From contig CAWEPQ010000020.1 of the NCBI GenBank assembly GCA_963811055.1, positions 558,001-622,000 of the forward strand: DNA of 64,000 nt, written 5' to 3'. Shown here in pieces: positions 27,801 through 35,938 of this stretch (the stretch's first letter is position 1; each line of letters opens with the position of its first letter). The DNA comes from JACVRW01 sp963811055. Its GTDB lineage: Bacteria; Actinomycetota; Thermoleophilia; Solirubrobacterales; Thermoleophilaceae. Both the position numbers and the translations under genes were made by a program. The notes beneath the pieces were generated by a model. It did no database searches and was not told the DNA's origin. It saw only the letters and a program-made list of their open reading frames with translations.

Positions 27801-28350
27801 TCAGACACCCACGTTGAGCTTGAGGGCGATGCCCTCGTCGGGAGAGCCGGACCACGAGGCCAGCTGGCTCCTGTAGCCGTCGCTGAACACCATGTCGGTG
27901 TCGAGCGAGGTCTGAGCGAGTGTCTGCGCGCTCTGCTGGTAGCCGCTGGTCGCGTAGACCGCCTCACACGCGTCCTGCGGCAGCGCGATCTGGGAGGTCC
28001 TGAGCTTCGAGCCGGCTGAACTCGGTCGGGAAGCCGACCGAGGTGTCCTCGAAGTCCATGCGGGAGCTCCCGCGGTCGGTGAACACGCCTTCTGGTGTTG
28101 TGATCGTCGCGGTGTACGCGAGCTGGGCCGGGTTCTCGAGGTGCAGCCCCGTCTGGGTTTGGCTGTCTCCGCAGACCGTGGCGCCCGCGTCGCCCGCGAC
28201 GTGCGATACGAGCGTCTTGGTGCCGGTGACGTCTCCGGTGGCCGACCGGATCGTGAACTCCGCGCGCGCCGAGACGACCTGGATCTTGAAGTCCTCGGTG
28301 GGCCGTAGGACCAGCTGTCCCGTCTCGCGCAGCGGCCCTTGCGCGGTCAA
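27801..28350 (-). CDS. Unknown protein downstream of cdsA, one frameshift
   Basis: About 182 residues when repaired. TTG 28350 lies 3 bases after the cdsA stop. The reading frame changes at about 28004-28007, where an extra base turns SRLELRTSQIALPQDACEAV into an early stop. After repair it ends LASWSGSPDEGIALKLNVGV at TGA 27801-27803, directly against the LLM stop. Two cysteines (VCGDSQ, DACEAV) could pair. There is no clear signal peptide or membrane helix, though a missed upstream frame change could hide one. I recognise no family. Beta-strand periodicity (TRSATGDVTGTKTLVSH, YTATITTPEGVF) suggests a beta-sandwich. Confidence 0.55.
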
Positions 28351-28353
28351 CCG

Positions 28354-29178
28354 TTAGGTGTAGCCAAGCGCCTGCGCCGTGTAATACGCCGCCACCATGG
28401 AGAAGAACACCGCGTCGAGGCGGTCGAGCACGCCGCCGTGGGCCCCGAAGAAGGAGCCGGTGTCCTTGACCGCCAGGTCGCGCTTGACGAGCGACTCGAA
28501 GAGGTCGCCCACCGGGGCCGCGAGCGCCACCGCCAGGCCGATCAGCAGGGCGTCGGCTCCGCTGAGCCAGTCCTGGTAGAGGCCGGCGCACCAGAACGCG
28601 AGCGTGCCACCCAGGATTCCGGCGATCAGGCCCTCCAGCGTCTTGTTGGGCGAGATCCGCGGCGCCAGCGGCCGGCGGCCGTAGAAGCGCCCGCCGAAGT
28701 AGGCGGCCGTGTCGCCGAGGAAGGTGCCCACCAGCACGTCCACCACGAGGCCGTCGCCGTGCGGGGTCTCGCGCAGGAACACGGCGTGCACCATCGGGAT
28801 GCCCACCCACAGGACTCCGAAGAAGGTGGCCGCCAGCGCCCAGGACACGTGCTCGCGCCGTGGCCGGAAGAACGACAGCCAGAACACCAGCGGGAAGGAG
28901 ATGGCCAGCGCCATGATCACGTGGCTGGGGTCGCCGTAGAGGGCCGCGGCGATCATCCCGCCGAGCGCGAGGAAGCCGCCCAGGTTCACCGGCCGCACGC
29001 GTCCCATCAGCGTGTACAGCTCGCCCAAGGCGAGCACGCCGAGCGCGAAGATCCCGATCGAGAACACGAGGCCGCCCTGCCCGACGATGAGGATGGCGAA
29101 GAGCACTGCCGGGATCGCGATCAGGACCCGTGACAGCAGGTCGGACTGGCGGGCGGGGCGCCGTTCGCGCGCGGACAT
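28354..29178 (-). CDS. cdsA: Phosphatidate cytidylyltransferase
   Basis: 274 residues and about eight membrane helices. It makes CDP-diacylglycerol, the precursor of PG, cardiolipin and PI. The C-terminal signature DLFESLVKRDLAVKDTGSFF with HGGVLDRLDAVFF is intact, and GDTAAYFGGRFYGRRPLAPRISPNKT is the usual mid-protein block. It sits 3 bases downstream of uppS in the conserved frr-uppS-cdsA order. The CDP-alcohol phosphatidyltransferase at 16.3 kb is a likely consumer. Confidence 0.96.
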   Translation of the reverse strand: MSARERRPARQSDLLSRVLIAIPAVLFAILIVGQGGLVFSIGIFALGVLALGELYTLMGRVRPVNLGGFLALGGMIAAALYGDPSHVIMALAISFPLVFWLSFFRPRREHVSWALAATFFGVLWVGIPMVHAVFLRETPHGDGLVVDVLVGTFLGDTAAYFGGRFYGRRPLAPRISPNKTLEGLIAGILGGTLAFWCAGLYQDWLSGADALLIGLAVALAAPVGDLFESLVKRDLAVKDTGSFFGAHGGVLDRLDAVFFSMVAAYYTAQALGYT

Positions 29179-29181
29179 CGC

Positions 29182-29853
29182 TCAGCGCGCCCCGAAGCGG
29201 CGCTTGCGGCTCGAGAACTCCTCGAGCGAATGCTCGAAGGCCTCGCGCGTGAAGTCCGGCCACAGCTCTTCGCGGAACACGAGCTCGGAATAGGCGCACT
29301 GCCACAGCAGGTAGTTGGAGATGCGCTGCTCGCCGCTCGTGCGGATCAGGAGGTCGGGGTCGTGCATCTCAGGTGCGTAGAGGTGGCGCCGGAACTCGTC
29401 CTCGTTCCCTCCGGAGAAGGTTCGCGCCGCGTCGAGTATCTCCGCTCTGCCGCCGTAGTCGAAGGCCACGAACAGAGTGATGCGCTCGTTGGTTGCTGTG
29501 CGCTCCTCTGCCCATTCCATCCGTTCGAGCAGCCCTGCCTCCAGGCGGTCGCGGCGGCCTATGAAGCGCATCCGCACGCCCTCGTCGTCGAGCTCCGGCG
29601 TCTCGCGGTCGATGCGCTCCGCGAACATGGCCATCAGCCCCTGGACCTCGGCCGTCGGGCGGGCCCAGTTCTCGGTGGAGAACGAGTACACGGTGAGCTC
29701 GCGGACACCCAGCTCGACGGCGTCCTTCAGTCGCGCCTTGACCACGTCCGCGCCTGCCTGGTGGCCCTCGATCACGGGACGGCCGCGCTGCTGGGCCCAG
29801 CGGCCGTTTCCGTCGGTGATGATCGCGACGAAGCGGGCCTTCGTGTCGCTCAC
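29182..29853 (-). CDS. uppS: Isoprenyl transferase (undecaprenyl diphosphate synthase type)
   Basis: 223 residues, GTG start. A cis-prenyltransferase that builds the lipid carrier for wall precursors. VAIITDGNGRWAQQRGRPVIEGHQAG is the substrate P-loop; the family usually has Met-Asp, here Thr-Asp, before GNGRWA, and the catalytic Asp is kept. YSFSTENWARPTAEV, LFVAFDYGGRAEILDA and RTSGEQRISNYLLWQCAYSE follow as expected. It may make C50-C55 or shorter chains; length cannot be told. It supplies MurG-type steps not in the window. Confidence 0.95.
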   Translation of the reverse strand: MSDTKARFVAIITDGNGRWAQQRGRPVIEGHQAGADVVKARLKDAVELGVRELTVYSFSTENWARPTAEVQGLMAMFAERIDRETPELDDEGVRMRFIGRRDRLEAGLLERMEWAEERTATNERITLFVAFDYGGRAEILDAARTFSGGNEDEFRRHLYAPEMHDPDLLIRTSGEQRISNYLLWQCAYSELVFREELWPDFTREAFEHSLEEFSSRKRRFGAR

Positions 29854-29865
29854 GCCGCGCGGGCG

Positions 29866-30435
29866 TCAGACCTCAAGGATCTCCTCTTCCTTGCCCGCCA
29901 GCGTCGTGTCGATCTCGCCGATGCGCGCGTCGGTGAGCTTCTGGAGCTCGGCCTCCGCTCGGTGCTCGTCGTCGGAGCCGACCTCGCCCTCGCTCTTGAG
30001 CTCGCGCAGGTCGTGCATCACGTCGCGGCGGACGTTCCGGACGGACACCCGCCCCTGCTCCGCGATGTTGTGCACCACCTTGACCAGCTCGCGCCGGCGC
30101 TCCTCGGTCAGCTCGGGAATCTGTAGGCGAATCACCTGGCCGTCGTTCGACGGGGTGAGCCCCACGTCAGACTCGAGGATCGCCTTCTCGATCGCCTTGA
30201 TCGAGCTCTTGTCATAGGGCGTGATCGTGAGCAGCCGCGCCTCGGTGGACGAGATCTGCGCAAGCTGCCTGAGCGGCGTGACGGCGCCGTAGTAGTCCAC
30301 GTTCACGCGGTCCAGCAGATGGGGCGAGGCACGCCCCGTGCGCACGGTCGAGAACTCGCCGCGCGTGGCCTCCACGGACTTCGCCATTCGCGCCTTGGCC
30401 TCTTCTATGAAGTCCTTGAGGACGCCATCAGTCAT
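29866..30435 (-). CDS. frr: Ribosome recycling factor
   Basis: 189 residues. Splits post-termination ribosomes with EF-G. The N-terminal helix KARMAKSVEATRGEFSTVRTGRASPHLLDRV and the LQIPELTEERRRELVKVV hinge region are diagnostic. ATG 30435 overlaps the pyrH stop (ATGA), so translation is probably coupled. Order pyrH-frr-uppS-cdsA is normal for actinobacteria. Confidence 0.97.
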   Translation of the reverse strand: MTDGVLKDFIEEAKARMAKSVEATRGEFSTVRTGRASPHLLDRVNVDYYGAVTPLRQLAQISSTEARLLTITPYDKSSIKAIEKAILESDVGLTPSNDGQVIRLQIPELTEERRRELVKVVHNIAEQGRVSVRNVRRDVMHDLRELKSEGEVGSDDEHRAEAELQKLTDARIGEIDTTLAGKEEEILEV

Positions 30436-31148
30436 GTGCTCACCACCGTCCCCACTCGCTCGCCGCACACTATCCGGTCGATGTTGCGCTCGTCATCCAT
30501 GTTGAAGACGTGGATCGGGAGGTTGTTGTCCATGCAGAGCGACAGCGCCGTGGAATCCATCACGGCCAGACGCTGCTCGATGGCGGCCCGGTGCGTGATC
30601 GTCTCGAGGAACGTCGCGTTCGGGTCCTTGCGGGGGTCGGCCGTGTACACGCCCTCCACCCCGTTCTTGGCCATCAGGATGGCCTCGGCGTGCATCTCCA
30701 GGGCGCGCAGCGCCGCCGCCGTGTCGGTCGTGAAGAACGGGTTGCCCGTGCCGGCCGCGAAGATCACGATGCGGCCGTGCTCGAGGTGGCGCATGGCCCT
30801 GCGCCGGATGTACGGCTCGGCGACCTCGGAGATCTCGATCGCGGACTGCACGCGCGTGACGGCGCCCGTGTTCTCGAGCGCGTCCTGGAGCGCCAGCGCG
30901 TTGAGCACCGTGGCCAGCATGCCCATGTAGTCGCCGGTGGCGCGGTCCATTCCGGCGGCCGCGCCCGCCATGCCCCGGTAGATGTTGCCGCCACCCACCA
31001 CGATGGCCACCTCCACGCCACGGTCGGCCACCGTCTTCACCTGCTCCGCGATCGACGCGATGCGCACCGGGTCCGCGCCGTAGGGAAGGTCCCCCATCAA
31101 CGCCTCGCCGGACAGCTTGAGCAGGATGCGCTTGAAGGCTGGCTTCAC
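30432..31148 (-). CDS. pyrH: UMP kinase
   Basis: 238 residues. Phosphorylates UMP to UDP; amino-acid-kinase fold. FKRILLKLSGEALMG is the N-terminal phosphate loop, VAIVVGGGNIYRG the nucleotide site, and AAGTGNPFFTTDTAAALRA the acceptor region; EGVYTADPRKDPNA closes the ATP pocket. GTG 31148 overlaps the tsf stop by GTGA. The longer in-frame extension upstream lies inside tsf and is not used. Confidence 0.97.
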   Translation of the reverse strand: MKPAFKRILLKLSGEALMGDLPYGADPVRIASIAEQVKTVADRGVEVAIVVGGGNIYRGMAGAAAGMDRATGDYMGMLATVLNALALQDALENTGAVTRVQSAIEISEVAEPYIRRRAMRHLEHGRIVIFAAGTGNPFFTTDTAAALRALEMHAEAILMAKNGVEGVYTADPRKDPNATFLETITHRAAIEQRLAVMDSTALSLCMDNNLPIHVFNMDDERNIDRIVCGERVGTVVST

Positions 31149-31759
31149 TCCTCGCCGATCTGGAAGCGCGCGAAGCGCCGGATGACCACGTTCTCCCCGG
31201 TGCTCGCCGCAAGCTCCGTGCGGAGCTGCTCGATCGTCTTCGCGCTGTGCTTCTCCTCGTTCACGTGCGTCTGATCGAGGAGCACGACCTCCTCGAGCCA
31301 CTTCTTGAGCCGGCCCTCCACGATCTTCTCCTGCACGTTCTCCGGCTTGCCCTCTCCGGCCGCCTGCTCGCGCAGCACCCGCAGCTCTGTCTCCTTGGCA
31401 TCCTCGGGCACGTCCTCGTCCGACACGTACTGCGGGGCGGACGCGGCGATGTGCACCGCCACCTCGCGTGCGAACTCCTGGAACGGCTCGGTGCGGGCCA
31501 CGAAGTCGGTCTCGCAGTCCACCTCCACGAGCACACCGATCTTGCCGTTGGCGTGCACGTAGCTGGACACCACGCCCTCCGCGGCGCCGCGCCCGCCGCG
31601 CTTGGCGGCCGAGGCCTGGCCCTTCACGCGCAGGATGTCGACTGCCTTGTCGATGTCCCCGCCGGCCTCTTGGAGCGCTGCCTTGCAGTCCATCATCCCC
31701 GCACCTGTGCGCTCGCGCAGGGCCTTCACGTCCTTGGCTGAGATGGCCACCTCGCTCAT
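31145..31759 (-). CDS. tsf: Elongation factor Ts
   Basis: 204 residues. Nucleotide exchange factor for EF-Tu. The N-terminal UBA-like domain reads VKALRERTGAGMMDCKAALQEAGGDIDKAV, followed by KGQASAAKRGGRGAAEGVV and VLVEVDCETDFVARTEPFQEF. It is short, having a single reduced core domain like Thermus EF-Ts, and ends NVVIRRFARFQIGEE. It lies 1 base downstream of rpsB. Confidence 0.97.
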   Translation of the reverse strand: MSEVAISAKDVKALRERTGAGMMDCKAALQEAGGDIDKAVDILRVKGQASAAKRGGRGAAEGVVSSYVHANGKIGVLVEVDCETDFVARTEPFQEFAREVAVHIAASAPQYVSDEDVPEDAKETELRVLREQAAGEGKPENVQEKIVEGRLKKWLEEVVLLDQTHVNEEKHSAKTIEQLRTELAASTGENVVIRRFARFQIGEE

Positions 31760-31760
31760 C

Positions 31761-32675
31761 TCAGCTCTCCTCGTCAGGGTCGAACGTGCGCCGCTCACGC
31801 GGGGCGGCGCCGGCCGGAGCCGGTGTGGCGGGCTCGTCGGGCGAGAATCCGGCCTCCTCGGCTTCGCGGCGGGCGCGCTCTTCGGCCTCGCGCTTCTCGG
31901 CCTCCTCGGCCTCGCGCTGAGCCTTCTCCTCCGCCTCGCGGCGCTCGGCCTCCTCACGCTCGAGCCGCGCCTGCTCCTCCTGGGCACGGAACTGCGCCGC
32001 GCTGTTGGCGGCCACGCCCGCGATGGCCTCGATGATCACCTTGCACGACCGGATCGCGTCGTCGTTCCCCGGAATCACGAACTGCACCGGGTCGGGGCTG
32101 CAGTTGGTGTCCACGAGCCCGATGATCGGGATCTTGAGGCGGATGGCCTCGCGCACGCCGATCTCCTCGGACTTCATGTCCACGACGAACATGGCGTCCG
32201 GCGGGCGCTGCATGTCCGCCACGCCGCCGAGGTTGATCTCGAGCTTGTCGCGCTCGGACATGGCGGCGATGCGCTCGCGCACCGGGAGCAGCTCCATCGT
32301 GCCGCTCTCGGTCCAGTCACGCAGCTCGTGGAGGCGCCTGATGCGCTTGGAGATCGTCTGGAAGTTGGTGAGCAGGCCACCGAGCCAGCGCTGGTCCACG
32401 TACGGCATTCCCGACGCGGTGGCGGCCTCCTTGATGGTGTCGCGGGCCTGCTTCTTCGTGCCCACGAAGAGGATCGTGCCCCCCCGCCCCGCCAGCTCGG
32501 CCGCGAAGTCCTGCGCCGTCTTCAACAGGCGCTCGGTCTTCTGAAGATCGATGACGTGGATCCCCCCGCGCTCACCGAAGATGAAGCGGCGCATCTTGGG
32601 GTTCCATCGGCGCGTCTGGTGGCCGAAATGGACGCCGGCCTCCAGCAGCTCCTTGATGCCTACATCCGTGACCAA
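31761..32675 (-). CDS. rpsB: 30S ribosomal protein S2 with long charged C-terminal tail
   Basis: 304 residues. TTG 32675 is the chosen start: AAGGGGAG lies a few bases upstream and the product begins VTDVGIKELLEAGVHFGHQT, the normal S2 N-terminus. WNPKMRRFIFGERGGIHVIDLQKT and FVGTKKQARD are typical. The S2 core ends near residue 235. The last ~65 residues are almost pure E/A/R/K, with repeats such as EREEAERREAEEKAQREAEE (a likely coiled coil or single alpha-helix), then a Pro/Ala-rich end. The 180-base spacer upstream should carry the promoter of rpsB-tsf-pyrH-frr-uppS-cdsA. Confidence 0.96.
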   Translation of the reverse strand: MVTDVGIKELLEAGVHFGHQTRRWNPKMRRFIFGERGGIHVIDLQKTERLLKTAQDFAAELAGRGGTILFVGTKKQARDTIKEAATASGMPYVDQRWLGGLLTNFQTISKRIRRLHELRDWTESGTMELLPVRERIAAMSERDKLEINLGGVADMQRPPDAMFVVDMKSEEIGVREAIRLKIPIIGLVDTNCSPDPVQFVIPGNDDAIRSCKVIIEAIAGVAANSAAQFRAQEEQARLEREEAERREAEEKAQREAEEAEKREAEERARREAEEAGFSPDEPATPAPAGAAPRERRTFDPDEES

Positions 32676-32818
32676 AGAGACTCCCCTTGTTGATTGTTGT
32701 GTGAAGCGCCCGCCGGCCGGTTCGCGGACCCGGGAGATTTCCCGAGCAGGGTCGCGACCGCTGCCCCGGCGGGGTAGTGGTTCAGTTGGAACGGAGGATA
32801 GCGCCGCCCAGAATAGGA

Positions 32819-32844
32819 GCGGGGCGGCTTCACAGCCGCCCCGC
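32819..32844 (-). terminator. GC-rich hairpin after rluD
   Basis: Perfect 11-bp inverted repeat GCGGGGCGGCT / AGCCGCCCCGC around a 4-base loop, 12 bases past the rluD stop. On the minus strand it is followed by TCCTATTCT and not a clean U-run, as often seen in high-GC actinobacteria. It separates sepF-...-rluD from the rpsB transcription unit. Confidence 0.6.
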
Positions 32845-32855
32845 ATTCCCATCCT

Positions 32856-33779
32856 TCAGTTCCCGTCTGGCCCTCCGGGAACTGGCTCCTGCCGGGCTGC
32901 TTCGAGTGATCGTTGCAACTCGGCAGGTGGTTTGGACTCGCATCGGACAATTTCCCCGGTGATCGGGTGCTTAAACATCAACCGTGCCGCGTGGAGGAAT
33001 TGGCGGTCCAGTCCGAGCCTGTGGCCGGCTGCCCCGCCCCCGTAGTGCGTGTCTCCGCAGACCGGATGGCCGATCGCCGCGAGGTGCGCCCGGATCTGGT
33101 GTGTACGGCCCGTTTCCAGGCGCAGGTCGAGCAGTGCCGTCCGCGGGAGCAGCTCGCGCACCTCGAAGTGGGTTACCGCGGGACGCCCGCGCGCGGTGCG
33201 GGTGGACATCACTTCGCGACGGGCGCGGTCGCGGCCCAGGGCGGCGTCGATCGTGCCCGAGGAGGCGTCGGGATGCCCCGCTACCAGGGCGATGTAGCCG
33301 CGCTCGATCTCGCGGCGCGCCAGCATCCGCACCAGCTCGGCGTGAGCCTCCTCCGACTTCGCCACCACCAGCAGCCCAGACGTGTCGCGATCCAGCCGGT
33401 GCACGATGCCGGCGCGGTCGGGATCCTCTCCACCCGCCGCACGGCCGCGCAGCGCCTCGGCCAGCGTGGTCTGCGAGTGGCCGGGCGCGGGATGGGTCAC
33501 GAGGCCGGCCGGCTTGTCCACCACCAGCAGGTCATCGTCCTCGTAGGCCACTGCGAAGGCCACGCTCTCCGGCTCTGAGGGGCGCTCCGGCGCGTCGTCG
33601 AGCCTCACGGCCTCGCCCGCGGTCATCCGGTGGCTCTTGGGCCGCCGCTCGCCGTCCACGCTTACGCGCCCGGCGTCGATCGCGCGCTGAGCGGCCGCGC
33701 GGGAGCGCAGCGCGGTGTGCGACGCGAGGAATGCGTCGAGGCGAGTGCCGGCGTCCGCGGCAGCGGCCTTCAGGTGGAC
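32856..33779 (-). CDS. RluA/RluD-family 23S rRNA pseudouridine synthase, start unresolved
   Basis: About 307 residues. An S4-like N-terminal domain (AGTRLDAFLASHTALRSRAAAQRAI, GRVSVDGERRPKSHRM) precedes the catalytic domain: VDKPAGLVTHPAPGH, then GIVHRLDRDTSGLLVVAKS with the catalytic Asp in HRLDxDTSG, and LETGRTHQIRAHLAAIGHPV. The protein should begin near VHLKAAAADAGTRLD, but that codon (33777-33779) is GTC and no ATG, GTG or TTG lies in frame nearby. A substitution or small error is likely. It overlaps the end of lspA by about 10 bases. Confidence 0.88.
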   Translation of the reverse strand, partial: VHLKAAAADAGTRLDAFLASHTALRSRAAAQRAIDAGRVSVDGERRPKSHRMTAGEAVRLDDAPERPSEPESVAFAVAYEDDDLLVVDKPAGLVTHPAPGHSQTTLAEALRGRAAGGEDPDRAGIVHRLDRDTSGLLVVAKSEEAHAELVRMLARREIERGYIALVAGHPDASSGTIDAALGRDRARREVMSTRTARGRPAVTHFEVRELLPRTALLDLRLETGRTHQIRAHLAAIGHPVCGDTHYGGGAAGHRLGLDRQFLHAARLMFKHPITGEIVRCESKPPAELQRSLEAARQEPVPGGPDGN

Positions 33780-34228
33780 GCGGTCTTCCGTCGCGCCTCC
33801 CTCTCCACCACGAACAGGAGCACCACCACGCCGAGCACGATGCAGCTGTCGGCCACGTTGAAGGCCGGCCAGGCCACGGGATCGATGAAGTCCACAACGG
33901 CCCCCTCGCGGGCGCGGTCGATCAGGTTGCCCGCGGCGCCGCCCACGAGCATCCCCACCGGGAGCCACAGCAGCGGGATCCGGCGGTTGACCACGAAGTA
34001 GCCGATCAGGAGCGTCAGCGAGAGCCCGATGAGCACCGCCACTGCGAGTCCGGCCCCCTCGAGCGCCCCGAATGCCACGCCGGTGTTGCGCACGTTGCTG
34101 AGCTGGAGCCCCGGGAAGAGGTCCACGTGCTCGCCCGGGAGCACCTCGTCCTTCACGAGCGCCTTCGTCACCTGGTCGAGCGCCACGACCACGCCCGCGG
34201 TCACGAGGGCGCGCAGCGCCGGAGCCAC
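33770..34228 (-). CDS. lspA: Lipoprotein signal peptidase (signal peptidase II)
   Basis: 152 residues with four membrane helices. The aspartyl protease cleaves prolipoprotein signal peptides. Helix 1 reads VVVALDQVTKALV; the first catalytic Asp lies in GGAAGNLIDRAREGAVVDFID and the second in AFNVADSCIVLGVV. NVRNTGVAFGAL is also diagnostic. GTG 34228 is 4 bases after the yggT stop. Adjacent rluD is a very common bacterial pairing. Confidence 0.95.
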   Translation of the reverse strand: MAPALRALVTAGVVVALDQVTKALVKDEVLPGEHVDLFPGLQLSNVRNTGVAFGALEGAGLAVAVLIGLSLTLLIGYFVVNRRIPLLWLPVGMLVGGAAGNLIDRAREGAVVDFIDPVAWPAFNVADSCIVLGVVVLLFVVEREARRKTAST

Positions 34229-34232
34229 GATC

Positions 34233-34532
34233 TCAGTCGATCAGGTTGACGATGAGCGAGCCCACGATCTGGAGCACGATGATCGCCACGATCGGGCTGA
34301 TGTCGAGCGCCCCCGGCCCGAGCCGCACGAGGGGGATGAAGCGCCGGAACAGGTTCAGGTACGGATCCGTGACGTCGGTGACGAACTTGATCACCGCGGC
34401 CAGCACCGGGTTGTAGGGAATGCGCGGGATCCAGGTCAGCAGGATCCGGACGAAGATCAGGACCGTGTAGACGAGCACGAGCGTGCCGACGTAGTCGGCC
34501 ACGTCGGCGCGCGTGAGGGCGAACACGGTCAT
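34233..34532 (-). CDS. YggT-family membrane protein
   Basis: 99 residues with two membrane helices (VLVYTVLIFVRILLTWIP and IVAIIVLQIVGSLIV) separated by the family block NPVLAAVIKFVTDVTDPYLNLFRRFIPLV. YggT proteins lie next to sepF and division genes in Gram-positives and cyanobacteria and are thought to take part in division or ion balance; the biochemical role is unknown. ATG 34532 overlaps proC's stop (ATGA). Confidence 0.9.
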   Translation of the reverse strand: MTVFALTRADVADYVGTLVLVYTVLIFVRILLTWIPRIPYNPVLAAVIKFVTDVTDPYLNLFRRFIPLVRLGPGALDISPIVAIIVLQIVGSLIVNLID

Positions 34533-35284
34533 CGCGTGCCCTCCACCACCGCGTCCACGGCCGCACGGCACACATCGCGGAGCCCCTCCGATTCGAGGCG
34601 CAGCAGGCCCCGCTCGGTGGCGCCGCCAGGGGTGGCCACGCGTGCGCGCAGGTCCTCGAGGTCGTAGTCGTGGCTCCTGAGCCAGGCCGCGGTTCCGGCC
34701 ATCGTCTCCACGGTCATGCGGCGTGCATCCTCGGCGGCCAGACCGTGAGCCGCGCCGGCGTCGGCGAACGACTCGGCCACCAGCGACATGAACGCGGGGC
34801 CGCAGCTCATCAGGGCCATCGCGGGCTCGATCAGCGCCTCGTCGAGGCGAATCACGGCGCCGGCGCGGCCGAAGAGGGCGAGCAGCTCCTCCTCGGGCCC
34901 CTCCGCCGCCAGCCGTCCCGGGGCGTAACAGAGCACGCCCTGATGCACCTCGGCGGGGATGTTGGGGATGAAGCGGTACACGGGCAGATCCGGGTACGCG
35001 GCCTCGATGCGCTCGGTGGGCGTGGCGGCGAGGATGGATGCCACGGCGGACGCGCGGCCCTCCACCTGGCCGGCCACCTCATCGAGCTGCGCGGGCTTGT
35101 GGCAGAGCACCACCACGTCGGCGCGCTCGGCCAGCTCGGCGTTCGAGTCCACGGCCTCGCCGCCCAGCTCCTCGGCCAGAGCGCTCGCCCGGGCCGTGTC
35201 CAGGTCATGCACGAGAACCGGCTCGCCCACGCCGCGGGCCAGCGCAGACGCCATGTTTCCCGCTCCGATCAGCCCGAGCTTCAT
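34529..35284 (-). CDS. proC: Pyrroline-5-carboxylate reductase
   Basis: 251 residues. Last step of proline synthesis, P5C to proline with NAD(P)H. The Rossmann start GLIGAGNMASALARG, VVVLCHKPAQLDEV, and the C-terminal helical signature SCGPAFMSLVAESFADAGAAHGL with AWLRS and VATPGGATERGL are all present. It sits inside a division-gene run between sepF and yggT, a placement seen in many actinobacteria. Confidence 0.94.
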   Translation of the reverse strand: MKLGLIGAGNMASALARGVGEPVLVHDLDTARASALAEELGGEAVDSNAELAERADVVVLCHKPAQLDEVAGQVEGRASAVASILAATPTERIEAAYPDLPVYRFIPNIPAEVHQGVLCYAPGRLAAEGPEEELLALFGRAGAVIRLDEALIEPAMALMSCGPAFMSLVAESFADAGAAHGLAAEDARRMTVETMAGTAAWLRSHDYDLEDLRARVATPGGATERGLLRLESEGLRDVCRAAVDAVVEGTR

Positions 35285-35329
35285 CGGCGGTGGAGCTTAC
35301 TGCCGTGACCCCGGCCCTACGGCCGAGCG

Positions 35330-35875
35330 TCAGGACTGGTTGAAGAAGCCCTTCTCGATAAGCCGAGCGCGCTCCTCGGCAGACACCTCGACGTTGCGCG
35401 GCGTGAGCAGGAACACCTTGTCGGCGATCCGTTGCATCCCGCCGTCCAGCGCGTAGGTGAGGCCTGACGCGAAGTCGATCAGGCGCTTCGAGAGGTCCGT
35501 GTCCGAGCCCTGCAGGTTGAGGATCACGGGGATCGCGTCCTTGAACTGGTCGGCGATCTGCTGGGCGTCGTTGAAGTTCTTGGGGATGACCAGGTGAACC
35601 TGGATGTCCCCCCCGTTGCCGGTGCCCCGCCCGTTCGCGCCCACCGGGCGCAGCACGCGCGTGTCACGGCCGCCGCCACGCGGCTCGTCGGCGAAGATGT
35701 CGTCGATCTCGTCGCGCCGCTTACGCTGGAGCCGGCGCACGTTCGGGCGCTCGCGGTAACGGTCCTCGAGCTCAGCCTCCGGCTCGGGCTCGTCGTACGC
35801 GTCGAAGCGCGGATCCTCTTCCTCGGCGAGCCCGAAGTAGACCAGCGTCTTATGCCACGTGTCGCGGAGCGCCAT
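35330..35875 (-). CDS. sepF: Cell division protein SepF
   Basis: 181 residues. Links FtsZ filaments to the membrane. An N-terminal segment (LRDTWHKTLVYFGLAE) is the amphipathic membrane anchor, followed by an acidic/arginine linker (35-80). The SepF core begins IQVHLVIPKNFNDAQQIADQFKDAIPVILNLQGSD and continues SKRLIDFASGLTYALDGGMQRIADKVFLLTP. In most actinobacteria it directly follows yggS and pgeF; here those genes lie 5 kb away across an accessory block. Confidence 0.95.
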   Translation of the reverse strand: MALRDTWHKTLVYFGLAEEEDPRFDAYDEPEPEAELEDRYRERPNVRRLQRKRRDEIDDIFADEPRGGGRDTRVLRPVGANGRGTGNGGDIQVHLVIPKNFNDAQQIADQFKDAIPVILNLQGSDTDLSKRLIDFASGLTYALDGGMQRIADKVFLLTPRNVEVSAEERARLIEKGFFNQS

Positions 35876-35938
35876 GTTGCGGTTTTTCGCGCGTAAGCGG
35901 GAAACTCCTTTGTCACAGCGGACCGTAGCATTGCCCTG

